From CF-13 sp036782775 (GTDB taxonomy: Bacteria; Chloroflexota; Dormibacteria; CF-121), in contig DAIPYJ010000002.1 in the NCBI GenBank assembly GCA_036782775.1, positions 1 through 64,000 of the forward strand: a stretch of DNA of 64,000 nucleotides, given 5' to 3'. The notes beneath the pieces are model-generated. The model saw only the letters and a program-made list of their open reading frames with translations. It did not search any database and was not told the DNA's origin. Position numbers and translations under genes: made by a program. The stretch's first letter is position 1; each line of letters begins with the position of its first letter. Of this stretch, positions 25,735-34,963 are shown piece after piece.

Positions 25735-26502
25735 ATGGCTAAACCGCTCATCCTGCTGACGAACGACGACGGCATCTACGCGCAGGGCATTCTCGCCGCC
25801 TGGACGGAGCTGCGCAAGATCGGCCAGGTCGAGGTGGTGGCCCCTGATACGGAACGGAGCGCGGTCGGCCATGCGATCACCCTGCTGCTCCCACTTCGGA
25901 CCAAGGAGGTCATGCGGCGGAACGCGCGCTTCGGATACTCGGTCAATGGCTACCCCGCCGACTGCGTCAAGATCGCGGTCGGCGCCATCTTGCCGCGCCG
26001 GCCAGACCTGGTGGTGTCCGGCATCAACCTCGGCTCGAACACCGGCACCAACGTCATCTACTCCGGAACCGTCAGCGCGGCGACCGAGGCGAGCATCATC
26101 GGCATTCCGTCGATTGCCGTCTCCTTGACGACCTTCACCCAACCGAACTTCACGTACGCGGCCAAGTTCACTCGCAAGTTGGCGGCGGCGGTTCTCGAGC
26201 ATGGGCTACCCCCGCGAACGCTCCTCAATGTCAACGTGCCGAACATTCCGGAGGACGAGATCAAGGGCGTGATGATCACCCGCCAGGGCGAGTCTCGGGT
26301 CGAGGAGAAATTCGAGACACGAACCGATCCGCGCAACCAGACCTATTACTGGCTCGCCGGACAATTTCGTTTGCAGGAGCCTCGACCCGATGCGGATGCC
26401 GCCGCGGTGACCGAAGGCTACGTCTCCGTCACGCCGACCAAGTTCGACCTGACCGCCGATGCCGCGATCCCGCTGATCAAAGACTGGAATCTGACGCCGT
26501 AG
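25735..26502 (+). CDS. surE: 5'/3'-nucleotidase SurE
   Basis: The 255-residue protein is SurE, a metal-dependent nucleotidase acting on 5'- and 3'-nucleoside monophosphates and survival-related polyphosphate. The metal ligands appear in ILLTNDDGIYAQGI (D-D pair), the serine in PDTERSAVGHAITL, and the asparagine in VSGINLGSNTGTNVIYSGTV. Length and order are normal. Its last 26 nt overlap the 3' end of the convergent molybdopterin enzyme gene. It is not linked to pcm or rpoS as in enterobacteria. Confidence 0.95.
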   Translation: MAKPLILLTNDDGIYAQGILAAWTELRKIGQVEVVAPDTERSAVGHAITLLLPLRTKEVMRRNARFGYSVNGYPADCVKIAVGAILPRRPDLVVSGINLGSNTGTNVIYSGTVSAATEASIIGIPSIAVSLTTFTQPNFTYAAKFTRKLAAAVLEHGLPPRTLLNVNVPNIPEDEIKGVMITRQGESRVEEKFETRTDPRNQTYYWLAGQFRLQEPRPDADAAAVTEGYVSVTPTKFDLTADAAIPLIKDWNLTP

Positions 26503-28786
26503 CGCGCTGAATCGCCAGCCAAATTTTTTCCGGCGTGCAGGGCGGATCGATGGTCGTGACCCCCAATGGCGCAAGCGCATCGAGCACGGCGTTGACGATC
26601 GCCGGCGTCGATCCGATGGTCGCCGCCTCACCGATGCCTTTGACCCCGAGGGGATTGACCGGGCTCGGCGTCACGGTGCGATCGAGCGTGAAGCTCGGCA
26701 GGTCGGGCGCGGTCGGCAGCATATAGGTCGTCAGATTCCCGGTCAGGAGCGAGCCCTCGTCGTCGTAGGCGATTTCCTCGTAGAGCGCCTGCGCGATTCC
26801 CTGCGCGAGCCCGCCATGAACCTGCCCCTCGACCAGCAGTGGATTGAGAACCCGGCCGCAGTCATCGACCGAGACGTAGCGGCGAAGGGTCACCGAACCA
26901 GTTTCCCGATCGATTTCGATGACGGCGATGTGGCAGCCAAACGGAAAGACGAGTCCCGGTGGCTGGAAATACCGCGTTGCCTCCAGGCCCGGCTCGAGGC
27001 CTCTTGGTCGACCATCGCCATAGGCGGCCGAAGCAATCTCGGCGAAGCTCACGCCGCGCCCGGGCACGCCGCGGACCTGCCACTGACCGTCGGAGACCAC
27101 GATGTCGACCGGCGCGGCCTCGAGCAGGTGCGCGGCGAGCTGGCGTGCTTTCTCCCGGACGTCGATCACGGCAAGCTGGACCGCCGCGCCACCCACGGCG
27201 GCACTGCGGCTGCCAAACGTCCCGGTTCCAGCCGAGACGGCCGCGGTATCCCCGTGGCGAACCGTGATGCGATCGAGCGCAATGCCGAGCTCTCCCGACA
27301 CCAGCTGCGCCCAGGCGGTCTCGTGTCCCTGCCCGTGCGGCGACGTGCCGGTGATGACCGTGACCGTTCCATCGGTGTTGGCTCGTACGGTCGCGCTTTC
27401 AAACAGGTCCTCGTCCGGACCGAATCCTGCCATCTCGAGGTAGGACGCCACACCGATGCCCATGAGCTTTCCGTCTCGGCGAGCCTTTGACTGTTCGGCG
27501 CGTAAGGCTGCGTACCCGGCGACCTGGATCGCACGGTCCATCGCAGCCTCGTAGTTTCCGCTGTCGTATTTCTCGCCGGCGATCGTCGTTATCGGCGTTT
27601 CGAAGGCGGGAATGAAATTCCGACGACGGATCTCGACCGGATCGAGGTCGAGCTGCCGCGCCGCAGCATCCATTACGCGCTCGATGAGGAAGATCGCCTC
27701 GGGACGGCCCGCCCCTCGATAGGCGGCAATCGGCGTCTTGTTGGTGTAGACGCTCACAATGTCAACGGCCATCGCCGGAATGTGGTAGCAGCCGTTGAGA
27801 ATGCGGCGGGTCAGTCGCGGCAGCCCAGCGCCCATGGGGTATGCGCCGAGATCGCCAACCAGCTTGACACGCAAGCCGCGGATGGTTCCTTCGGCATTGA
27901 GCGCGAGCTCCGCTTCCTGGATTTGATCGCGGCCGTGCGTCGTCGCCTGCATGTGCTCGGTGCGCTCCTCGACCCATTTGACCGGGCGGCCGAGTCGCAT
28001 CGCGATCCAGGGGAGAAAGAGCTCCTCGGGGTAGATCGACAGCTTCGAACCAAAGCCCCCGCCGACTTCCGGGGCAATCACGCGAACGGCGGTCTGCGGC
28101 AGGTCGAGAAAATCCGCAAGCTCGTCCCGAAGCGAATGCGGGATCTGCGTCGCCGACCAGACCGTGATCGACGCCTCCCAGGCATTGGGCGCGGCGATAA
28201 CGCCACGCGGCTCGATGGGCACCCCCGCCACTCGCTGGTTCCGGAGCTTGACGCGGACGAGATGCGCTGGATCGGCAAATGCCGCGTCGACGTCGCCCCA
28301 GATCCTGGTCGAGCGGTCGGCGACATTGGTGCCAAGTTCGTCGTGGACGAGAAAGCTGTCGTCGATCGCTGCGGCCGGATCGGTGACCACCGGCAGCGGA
28401 TCCAGCTCGACCTCGACACGCTCCGCCGCGTCGCGCGCCTGGGCATCGCTGTCCGCAACCACGGCAGCGATCAAGTCGCCGGCAAAGCAGACCCGCTTAT
28501 CGTTGAGGGTGAGCCTGCTGGGCAGCCTGGCTCCCTTCGGGCCACTTTGCGGAAACGTCTTACCGGCCATGTCTTCCCCGGTGAGGACCGCAACGACGCC
28601 CTGCGCCCGGCGCGCCGCCGAGGCGTCGACCGACCGGATCGTCGCATGGGCCAGATAGCTGCGAACGAAGGCGACGTGGCAAACGCCGGCGAGTCGAACG
28701 TCGTCCAAATACGTGGCGGATCCCGTGACCAGCCTCGGATCTTCCCGCCGGCGCACCCGCGCGCCGAAGCCGTATGCGAGCGCCAT
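26477..28786 (-). CDS. Xanthine-oxidase-family large subunit, form II CoxL-like (orphan)
   Basis: The 769-residue protein is a molybdopterin-binding large subunit. FGARVRRREDPRLVTGSATY starts the chain as in CoxL. The active-site loop is AYRGAGRPEA at residues 355-364, the form II signature; form I CO dehydrogenase has AYxCSFR, and the Cys bound to copper is missing here. The Mo-site glutamate is in VKGIGEAATIG near the end. Small FeS and FAD subunits are not adjacent: sufficient genes lie only at 31.6-35.5 kb, and those have their own large subunit. CO oxidation is therefore unlikely; another aldehyde or heterocycle substrate is possible. Confidence 0.88.
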   Translation of the reverse strand: MALAYGFGARVRRREDPRLVTGSATYLDDVRLAGVCHVAFVRSYLAHATIRSVDASAARRAQGVVAVLTGEDMAGKTFPQSGPKGARLPSRLTLNDKRVCFAGDLIAAVVADSDAQARDAAERVEVELDPLPVVTDPAAAIDDSFLVHDELGTNVADRSTRIWGDVDAAFADPAHLVRVKLRNQRVAGVPIEPRGVIAAPNAWEASITVWSATQIPHSLRDELADFLDLPQTAVRVIAPEVGGGFGSKLSIYPEELFLPWIAMRLGRPVKWVEERTEHMQATTHGRDQIQEAELALNAEGTIRGLRVKLVGDLGAYPMGAGLPRLTRRILNGCYHIPAMAVDIVSVYTNKTPIAAYRGAGRPEAIFLIERVMDAAARQLDLDPVEIRRRNFIPAFETPITTIAGEKYDSGNYEAAMDRAIQVAGYAALRAEQSKARRDGKLMGIGVASYLEMAGFGPDEDLFESATVRANTDGTVTVITGTSPHGQGHETAWAQLVSGELGIALDRITVRHGDTAAVSAGTGTFGSRSAAVGGAAVQLAVIDVREKARQLAAHLLEAAPVDIVVSDGQWQVRGVPGRGVSFAEIASAAYGDGRPRGLEPGLEATRYFQPPGLVFPFGCHIAVIEIDRETGSVTLRRYVSVDDCGRVLNPLLVEGQVHGGLAQGIAQALYEEIAYDDEGSLLTGNLTTYMLPTAPDLPSFTLDRTVTPSPVNPLGVKGIGEAATIGSTPAIVNAVLDALAPLGVTTIDPPCTPEKIWLAIQRATASDSSL

Positions 28787-28826
28787 CCCAAGTCAGCTTA
28801 AGGAGAAAGCTGAGCCCGTCGAAGCA

Positions 28827-28844
28827 TTGACATTCCAAGTGTCA
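28827..28844 (+). promoter_or_regulatory. Possible -35/operator upstream of secreted propeller gene
   Basis: TTGACA at 28827-28832 matches a -35 box exactly and is part of an imperfect inverted repeat TGACA...TGTCA (28828-28844). No -10 at the right spacing is convincing. The rest of 28787-28985 shows only a strong GGAGGAAGG ribosome site next to the start codon. Confidence 0.25.
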
Positions 28845-28985
28845 TAAGTTCACTATGAGGCGGGTCGCTTTTTTACAGGGGTTAACGACTAGTTCGCATT
28901 CCTTTCAGGGACAGGAGGGAAAGCCAGACGCCCCGGCACGGCATCCAATGCTGTCGTCTTCTCGCGCCTTTATCAAGGAGGAAGG

Positions 28986-30980
28986 ATGAACCGACGAATC
29001 TGGCGCGTAGGCACCCTGGCGCCCCTGGCAGCCCTGATCGTCACATTCCAACCGGCGGCTGTGCCGGTCAATGGGGCGACACCAGGCATCGATGACGAGC
29101 TGAACGCAATCCAGTCCAGACTGATCTCGGGTTTTGCCGCCTTTGAGCTGGGCGCCAACGGCGAAGGCGCCGGCCAATCGCAGAAGCCAGACAACTATTT
29201 TCCACGGGGCAGCGACAGCTGTCCGAACAACATCTCGTCGAATATCAAGGTCAACCAGAACTGCCTGAACCTCAGCGACCCGAATCTGCAGGGCCGCGGG
29301 CAAGCTCAGAACGAGACCTCTATTGCCCAGGATCCGAACCAGCCCAATCACATCATCGCGAGCTACAACGACTACCGCCGCGGCGACGGAACGTGTGGCG
29401 TCTCCTACAGCCTGGATAAGGGACGCACCTGGAATGACGCAACGGTGCCTAACAACTTCACTCGGAATCCGGCTACGGCAGCAGCTCCATTTCCACGCGA
29501 ATACTGGCAGGCCGGAGGGGACACGTCAGTAGCGTGGGACAGCAAGGGCAACGCATATCTCTCATGCCAGCTGTTCAAGCGTGGACCAGGCACCACCGGT
29601 GATCCTGATCGAGCGAGTGGGTTCTTCGTCTTCCGGTCGACCCAGAACTATGGCGCGTCCTTCAACTTCCCGGGGCGCTCCGTCTTCGAAACCGGGTTCC
29701 AGCGAAGCTTCTTGCCACTGGAAGACAAACAGTTCATGGCGGTTGACAACAACGCCAATGCGTGCGCCGGCAGTCCAGCTGTGGCGACTCCGGGCAGCAC
29801 GTGCACACCATTCCAAGATCGGATCTACGTAACGTGGACCGAGTTTGCTCCCAATGGAACGGCCTTTATCTATGAGGCCAACTCGAAACACTATGGCGAG
29901 CATTTCGGCCCCAGGCATCTCGTAAGCGTCAGGAGCGGCTTTTGCCTGAACAACTATGGCATCGGCACCGATCAAAACTCCTGCAACGAGAACCAGTTTT
30001 CGCAGCCGTTTGTCGGACCGGACGGGGTCCTCTACATCACCTTCAACAACTTCAATAACTCGGAGACCCTCGGCACGACACCCGACAACCGCAACCAGAT
30101 CCTGATGGCGCGGTCATTCGATGGCGGGGACACAATCGACAGCACCCTTATCAAGGTCTCCGACTACTACGACCTACCCGACTGCGCCACCTACCAGCAG
30201 GGTCACGACTTCGGCCGAGCTTGCGTCCCAGAGAAAAATGCGACCGCTAACTCCATCTTCCGCGCGACAAACTATGCATCCGGCGCCGTTAACCCGACGA
30301 ATCCCAAGCAGGTGGTGGTCGCCTTCGGTTCCTACATCAATGTGCATTCGAAGGAGGCAAACGGCTGCATTCCTACCGGAACTAGTCCGGCAACGGGCAA
30401 CAACCTCTACACCGGAGTCAAGGTGGCGGGGGCCTGCAACAACGACATCCTTGTCAGCGTGTCCAATGACGGTGGAAATACCTTCACGGGTACGACGACT
30501 GATCCGCGTGCTCTAACCACCGCCAACGTCGACCCAGGCCAGGCCACGACGGACCAGTACTGGCAATGGATCGCCTTCACCAAGAACGGTAGGCTGGCGA
30601 CGTCCTACTACGACCGCCAATACGACACTGATGAGGCAACCGGCTACTCCGACATCAGCCTCTCGGGGTCAGGAGACAGCCCAGGCTACGCGCAATGGGT
30701 CGTGCAACGTGTGACGAATTCGTCGATGCCCTTCCCAACGCAATTCCCGGAGGGCGGCCAAAGCGCAGGCGGCACCTTCTATGGGGACTATGCCGGACTG
30801 GGCGCCGTTGATAATGCGTACCCGATCTGGTCGGACACCCGTAACCCTGACCTGTTCGCGTGCTTGAATAGCAGCGGCCAGGTCGCCACGCCTCCGTCTG
30901 TATGTGGAGGACAGATCCTGGGGATAACTCTGAACGATGAGGACGCCTACACGGCAGCGTTGCCGGTACCGTCCAAGTAG
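28986..30980 (+). CDS. Secreted sialidase-like beta-propeller protein
   Basis: This 664-residue protein has a signal peptide (Arg-rich start, hydrophobic PLAALIVTFQPAAVPVNGA, cleavage near residue 31). The mature part resembles exo-alpha-sialidase/BNR-type propellers: NETSIAQDPNQPNHIIASYN, VSYSLDKGRTWNDATVP, DTSVAWDSKGNAYLSC and SFDGGDTIDS. These Asp-box-like segments recur through the chain, and the sequence is rich in Asn and Gly with several cysteines likely paired outside the cell. The sialidase arginine triad cannot be assigned with certainty, so enzymatic activity is open. It has a strong ribosome site (GGAGGAAGG) and a strong terminator. Confidence 0.8.
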   Translation: MNRRIWRVGTLAPLAALIVTFQPAAVPVNGATPGIDDELNAIQSRLISGFAAFELGANGEGAGQSQKPDNYFPRGSDSCPNNISSNIKVNQNCLNLSDPNLQGRGQAQNETSIAQDPNQPNHIIASYNDYRRGDGTCGVSYSLDKGRTWNDATVPNNFTRNPATAAAPFPREYWQAGGDTSVAWDSKGNAYLSCQLFKRGPGTTGDPDRASGFFVFRSTQNYGASFNFPGRSVFETGFQRSFLPLEDKQFMAVDNNANACAGSPAVATPGSTCTPFQDRIYVTWTEFAPNGTAFIYEANSKHYGEHFGPRHLVSVRSGFCLNNYGIGTDQNSCNENQFSQPFVGPDGVLYITFNNFNNSETLGTTPDNRNQILMARSFDGGDTIDSTLIKVSDYYDLPDCATYQQGHDFGRACVPEKNATANSIFRATNYASGAVNPTNPKQVVVAFGSYINVHSKEANGCIPTGTSPATGNNLYTGVKVAGACNNDILVSVSNDGGNTFTGTTTDPRALTTANVDPGQATTDQYWQWIAFTKNGRLATSYYDRQYDTDEATGYSDISLSGSGDSPGYAQWVVQRVTNSSMPFPTQFPEGGQSAGGTFYGDYAGLGAVDNAYPIWSDTRNPDLFACLNSSGQVATPPSVCGGQILGITLNDEDAYTAALPVPSK

Positions 30981-30997
30981 CAGAAGGTCGATACAAG

Positions 30998-31027
30998 CGG
31001 GGCGGCGACGGCCGCCCCGCCTTTTTA
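30998..31027 (+). terminator. Rho-independent terminator
   Basis: GCGGGGCGGC and GCCGCCCCGC form a perfect 10-bp stem (4-nt loop) followed by CTTTTT, 18 nt after the stop of the secreted propeller gene. Confidence 0.95.
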
Positions 31028-31100
31028 TCTCGGCTAGCAAATCTACGTCCTGAACGGACACGGGGAGAACCACTGATAACACGACCGTCGTCGTGCGAGA

Positions 31101-31136
31101 GAGGGCGCCCATCAGGGCGCCCCTCTTTTCTCTTTA
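31101..31136 (+). terminator. Second terminator-like hairpin
   Basis: GGGCGCCC-ATCA-GGGCGCCC (8-bp core stem) followed by the pyrimidine-rich TCTTTTCTCTTT. It lies 70 nt after the first terminator on the same strand with no coding gene between, so it could end a read-through transcript or a small RNA. Confidence 0.7.
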
Positions 31137-31149
31137 AGGCCGGGTGGCC

Positions 31150-31527
31150 CTATTCAGGAGGGCACATGGGAAGCGGTGGATGCTTCCCGAAGGTTGTCGC
31201 AGATCGGCCGGTCGAGCCGGGTGAACTCGAGCCCGTGCCGCAGGGATCCGAAGGACTGGCAACAGAGGGCTGCGCTGCATTGACGGTCGGCGACTGTGGC
31301 GCAGATGGCGGGTTCGGCCTGACGATGACGTTGCCGTGCTGAACGGGCGGATTTGGACGGTTCGTGATGTCCGAATCGTCTGCTGCTTTCGTGCCGGCGG
31401 CGACCTGAATTCCGTTTCCTACCGAGACCTGCTTGATCGACGATGTCGATCCCGAATGTGTAACCGCAGTCCCACACGCGGCCAGAACCAGGGCTGCCAC
31501 GGGAACCGCCATAACGCTGTTCTTCAT
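31150..31527 (-). CDS. Small lipoprotein of unknown function
   Basis: The 125-residue protein begins MKNSVMAVPVAALVLAACGT, a good lipobox (LAAC) with the lipid-bearing cysteine at residue 18. The mature part is Pro/Ser/Asn-rich with two RPNPP-like repeats (NRPNPPVQHG, RPNPPSAPQ) and a C-terminal pair of cysteines, and looks disordered. No family recognised. A TTATAT hexamer ends about 10 nt before the ATG, suggesting a very short leader. It is separated from hcrB by 50 nt; both are on the minus strand. Confidence 0.65.
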   Translation of the reverse strand: MKNSVMAVPVAALVLAACGTAVTHSGSTSSIKQVSVGNGIQVAAGTKAADDSDITNRPNPPVQHGNVIVRPNPPSAPQSPTVNAAQPSVASPSDPCGTGSSSPGSTGRSATTFGKHPPLPMCPPE

Positions 31528-31578
31528 CGCTTCTATATAACGACAACCGATGAATGGGCTGACGGTTTGGACGCAGCG

Positions 31579-32610
31579 TTACGTGGTGGTGGCCTTGAGG
31601 TGAGCGCTCAGCCTCCCATCGAGGGGCGCAAGCCCACATGCATCGCGAAGGGCGCGCTCGATGTAGACCTTGGTCATGCGCTTCCGCCAGAAGTGGCTCA
31701 AGTCGGTGTTATCGAGCGGCCTCGACGGCTTGTCGGCTGATTCGGCGACCTGTGCGATCAAGTCATCGCCAGGATGCTGACCTACAAGCGGCGCCAAATA
31801 TGAGCTGATCTCGACGGGATGTGAGCCCACTGCACCGAGTGCGCCGCGCACCGAACGGATCTGGCCGTCGTCCCAGGTCAGGGCGATCGCCACGCCAAGG
31901 ATCGGAAAGTCGAACGACGGCCGGCGCCGCAGCTTCCAATACGCGCTCGTTAGACGACCGCTCGGCGCCGGTAGCTCAATGCTCGTGATCACTTCGTCCC
32001 GCGCCCTGGTCGTGTAATCGATCCCGTCATCCTTATATATGTGGCTCGCGCGAAGGCGCCGCGTGCCCTTCGGGCCCTCGAGCGTGATCTCGGCTCCGAG
32101 CGCGACAGCGACCGGCGCGGTGTCCGAGGAACTCACCGCCCAGCACCGGGGCGAACTGCGGGCAACCAGGCAGATATCCCCGTCCCTTTTCATGCAGAAG
32201 CCGACCGCCTTGCGCCAGCTATAGGTCTGGTTGTAGTAGTTGCAGCGCGGGTCGACCATGAGGTTGCCGCCGAGTGTGCCCATATATCGGACTTGCGGGG
32301 TGGAAACGGACGCGGTTGCCTGAGCGACAGCCCGCCAGGCTCCCTGCATCGCCCGATGATTGGCGAGCCTCTCCAACGTGGCTCCGGCCCCAAGCAGCAG
32401 GCCGCCCTCGGCGGTCTCCGTGATGCCGTCCATCTCCGGCAAACCATTGAGGCTGATCAGCGTCGAAACGTCGAATTGCCGGCGCTTGAGATTCGGCACC
32501 AGATCGGTGCCGCCGGCAATGAACATGGATCCCGGGCGCGATGCGGCCATCTCGACAGCCTCGGGCACCGACCGAGGCCGCTGGTATTCGAGTCTTGGCA
32601 AGCGCAGCAT
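31579..32610 (-). CDS. hcrB: FAD subunit of molybdenum hydroxylase, 4-hydroxybenzoyl-CoA reductase beta-like
   Basis: The 343-residue protein has the FAD-binding fold of the xanthine oxidase family (FIAGGTDLVPNLKRR; MGTLGGNLMVDPRC). Unlike CoxM it has an insertion with four cysteines, C123, C139, C147 and C156, giving C-x15-C-x7-C-x8-C. As far as I recall, that is exactly the spacing of the extra [4Fe-4S] ligands in the beta subunit of Thauera 4-hydroxybenzoyl-CoA reductase (122/138/146/155). Start ATG at 32610 lies one base past the hcrA stop. With hcrA and hcrC it forms a complete three-subunit enzyme. The substrate remains inference, since no CoA ligase or benzoyl-CoA pathway gene is present. 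Confidence 0.82.
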   Translation of the reverse strand: MLRLPRLEYQRPRSVPEAVEMAASRPGSMFIAGGTDLVPNLKRRQFDVSTLISLNGLPEMDGITETAEGGLLLGAGATLERLANHRAMQGAWRAVAQATASVSTPQVRYMGTLGGNLMVDPRCNYYNQTYSWRKAVGFCMKRDGDICLVARSSPRCWAVSSSDTAPVAVALGAEITLEGPKGTRRLRASHIYKDDGIDYTTRARDEVITSIELPAPSGRLTSAYWKLRRRPSFDFPILGVAIALTWDDGQIRSVRGALGAVGSHPVEISSYLAPLVGQHPGDDLIAQVAESADKPSRPLDNTDLSHFWRKRMTKVYIERALRDACGLAPLDGRLSAHLKATTT

Positions 32611-32611
32611 C

Positions 32612-34963
32612 CTACTGCCCTTTCCACTCCTCGGGAACGGCCGACTCGATGAGGTCAGGGAACGCAAAGGCTGGGACTGACCTGGGACCGACGCGCTTGC
32701 TCTTGTCGTTCAGCGCCTTCAGCACCTTTTCGGGCGTGATCGGAATCTCATCGATGCGCACGCGGACCGCGTTGTAGACGGCGTTGGCGACCGCGGGAAT
32801 CACCGGCAACAGCGGCCCCTGGCCCGCCTCCTTCGCGCCGAACGGCCCTTCACGATCGATGGTCTCGATCAGGTAGGTGTGCATGATCGGCGTCTCGAGC
32901 GCGGTTGGACTCTTGTACTCGAGCAGCGAAGGAAACTTGTGCAAGCCCAGGCGGAAGGTCTGCTCCTCCATCAGGACCTCGCCCAACGCCATGTACACGC
33001 TGCCTTCGACCTGGCCCTGAACCAGCACGGGATTGATGGCACGGCCAATGTCGTGAGCGATCCAGACCTCGGGCACCCGAACCTCACCGGTCTTCAGGTC
33101 GACGTCAACCTCGACGACCGCGGCCGAGAAGGAGTACGCCGGGCTAGGACCAACCCCGGAGCCCTTGTATGGGCCTGCAATCTTCGGCGGCGTGTAGCTC
33201 CCGGTGCCAGTGACCACGCCGTCTTCTGCCTCTGCCAGCTGCACGGCCTGGGCAAAGGTCATCCCGTCGTCTTGACGATTCGCTCGAAAGATTCGGCGGT
33301 CACGCGCGACCAGCTCATCGGCCTCGCAGTGGAGCGCCTTCGCCACGACTCCGAACAGGCGGTCCCGCACCCGCTGCGCGGCCGACTTGGCCGCGTTTCC
33401 CGCCATGAAGGTCACGCGCGACGAGTAACTCCCGAGGTCGATCGGGGTCAGGTCCGTGTCGGCCATAGTCAGCTGGATGTCTTCCAGCCGCACGCCGAGG
33501 ACCTCGGCAACGATCGCTGCCAGGATATGGTCCGAGCCCTGGCCGATGTCGATCGCGCCGCAGAGCAGGGACACGCCGCCGTTGCGATCGAGCTTCAATT
33601 GGACCTCTGAATGCGGCATGTCGTTCCAGTAGATCGCCGTGCCCGCCCCGCTCAGGTATGAGCTGACCGCGAAGCCAAGGCCACGCCCCGTCGGCATCGA
33701 CTTCCATCGCTCCAGAAAGCGGGACTCCTTGGCGACCTTGTCGATACATTGCTCCAGGCCGTTGCTCGTGATTCGCAACCAGTTGACGGTGCGCGAATCC
33801 GGCCACGTGAGATTGCGCTTCCGAATCTCGATCGGGTTGAGACCGAGCTCTTCAGCAACCTTGTCCAGGTGAACCTCGAGGGCGAAGCGCGGCTGCGGCG
33901 TGCCATGCCCTCGCTTCGGCCCGCAGGGCGGCTTGTTGGTAAAGAGCCGCACGCCCTGAAAGCGATAGCGCGGGATGGCATAGGTCGTCGTTTGCAATGC
34001 GCCGGTGTAATACGTGCTGGCAACCCCATAACTGCCATAGGCGCCGCCGTCGAGAAAGCTCTTGAACTGCATCGACGTGATCCGCCCGTCCTTCTTGAAG
34101 CCGGTCTTGACCTGCATCAGGACCGGATGCCGGCCGCGGTGCGCGTAGAAAACCTCTTCGCGAGTCAGGGTGATCTTCACGGGTCGACCCGTGACGATGG
34201 CCAGCTTCGCCGCCACCAGCTCGTGGGAAAAGATGTCGCTCTTGCCGCCGAAGCCACCGCCGTTGGGCGTCGCAATCACGCGAATGCGGCTCATCGGCAT
34301 TTTGAGAACCTTGCCGAGCGCGCGGTGAACATAGTGCGGCGTCTGCGACGAGGTCCACAGGGTGAGTTTTCCGTCGGCGGCATATTGCGCGACCGCGGCG
34401 TGCTGCTCCATGGGCAGGTGCGTGTTGCCCTCGAAGAAGACGACGTCCTCGCGGACGTGTTCGGCATTCGACAACGCCTCATCGGTGTCGCCAAACTCGA
34501 GCGCCACCGCCTTGTGCACGTTCGATTTGCCGTGGATCGCCTCACCCGGCATCGCCAGCGACTCCTCGATCGACATGGCGGCCGGAAGCTCACGGAATTG
34601 CACCTCGATGAGGTCGAGCGCCTCGTCTGCCGTCCACTCGTCGACTGCCGCCACGGCCGCGATCGGATCGCCGACATAGCGCACCTTCTCCCGAGCCAGA
34701 GCCTCCTCGTCCTGACTGACCGGGAGGATGCCGAACTTCTCGGGTAGCTCGTCCCCGATCAGGACGGCCTGAACGCCCGGAAGGGCTTTCGCGCGTGTGG
34801 TGTCGATGCTGAGAATGTGGGCATATGGATGCGGGCTGCGCAGCAGCCGGCCATAGAGCATTCGCGGCAACGCCAGGTCGTCGGCGAACTTGGTCTGGCC
34901 GCTTACCTTGGCAAAGGCATCGGGCTTGACGAGGGACTTCCCGACGACGGCCAGTTCTTCCAT
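32612..34963 (-). CDS. hcrA: Molybdopterin subunit of molybdenum hydroxylase, HcrA-like
   Basis: This 783-residue large subunit opens with VVGKSLVKPDAFAKVSGQTK, and has ATPNGGGFGGKSDIF for cofactor binding and FTNKPPCGPKRGHGTPQPRF in the active-site loop, where CoxL has AYxCSFR. This loop and the C-terminal FGAKEAGQGPLLP with the Mo-site glutamate resemble 4-hydroxybenzoyl-CoA reductase alpha and its relatives. It shares one base with hcrC upstream and is followed by hcrB. Electrons would flow from the Mo site (or to it, in the reductase direction) through the two [2Fe-2S] clusters of HcrC to FAD and the extra cluster in HcrB. Confidence 0.85.
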   Translation of the reverse strand: MEELAVVGKSLVKPDAFAKVSGQTKFADDLALPRMLYGRLLRSPHPYAHILSIDTTRAKALPGVQAVLIGDELPEKFGILPVSQDEEALAREKVRYVGDPIAAVAAVDEWTADEALDLIEVQFRELPAAMSIEESLAMPGEAIHGKSNVHKAVALEFGDTDEALSNAEHVREDVVFFEGNTHLPMEQHAAVAQYAADGKLTLWTSSQTPHYVHRALGKVLKMPMSRIRVIATPNGGGFGGKSDIFSHELVAAKLAIVTGRPVKITLTREEVFYAHRGRHPVLMQVKTGFKKDGRITSMQFKSFLDGGAYGSYGVASTYYTGALQTTTYAIPRYRFQGVRLFTNKPPCGPKRGHGTPQPRFALEVHLDKVAEELGLNPIEIRKRNLTWPDSRTVNWLRITSNGLEQCIDKVAKESRFLERWKSMPTGRGLGFAVSSYLSGAGTAIYWNDMPHSEVQLKLDRNGGVSLLCGAIDIGQGSDHILAAIVAEVLGVRLEDIQLTMADTDLTPIDLGSYSSRVTFMAGNAAKSAAQRVRDRLFGVVAKALHCEADELVARDRRIFRANRQDDGMTFAQAVQLAEAEDGVVTGTGSYTPPKIAGPYKGSGVGPSPAYSFSAAVVEVDVDLKTGEVRVPEVWIAHDIGRAINPVLVQGQVEGSVYMALGEVLMEEQTFRLGLHKFPSLLEYKSPTALETPIMHTYLIETIDREGPFGAKEAGQGPLLPVIPAVANAVYNAVRVRIDEIPITPEKVLKALNDKSKRVGPRSVPAFAFPDLIESAVPEEWKGQ

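Noticed and set aside
26477..28786. Aerobic CO dehydrogenase catalytic subunit
   Set aside because: The loop is AYRGAGR, not AYxCSFR, so the Cu-binding cysteine is missing and coxS/coxM are not adjacent.
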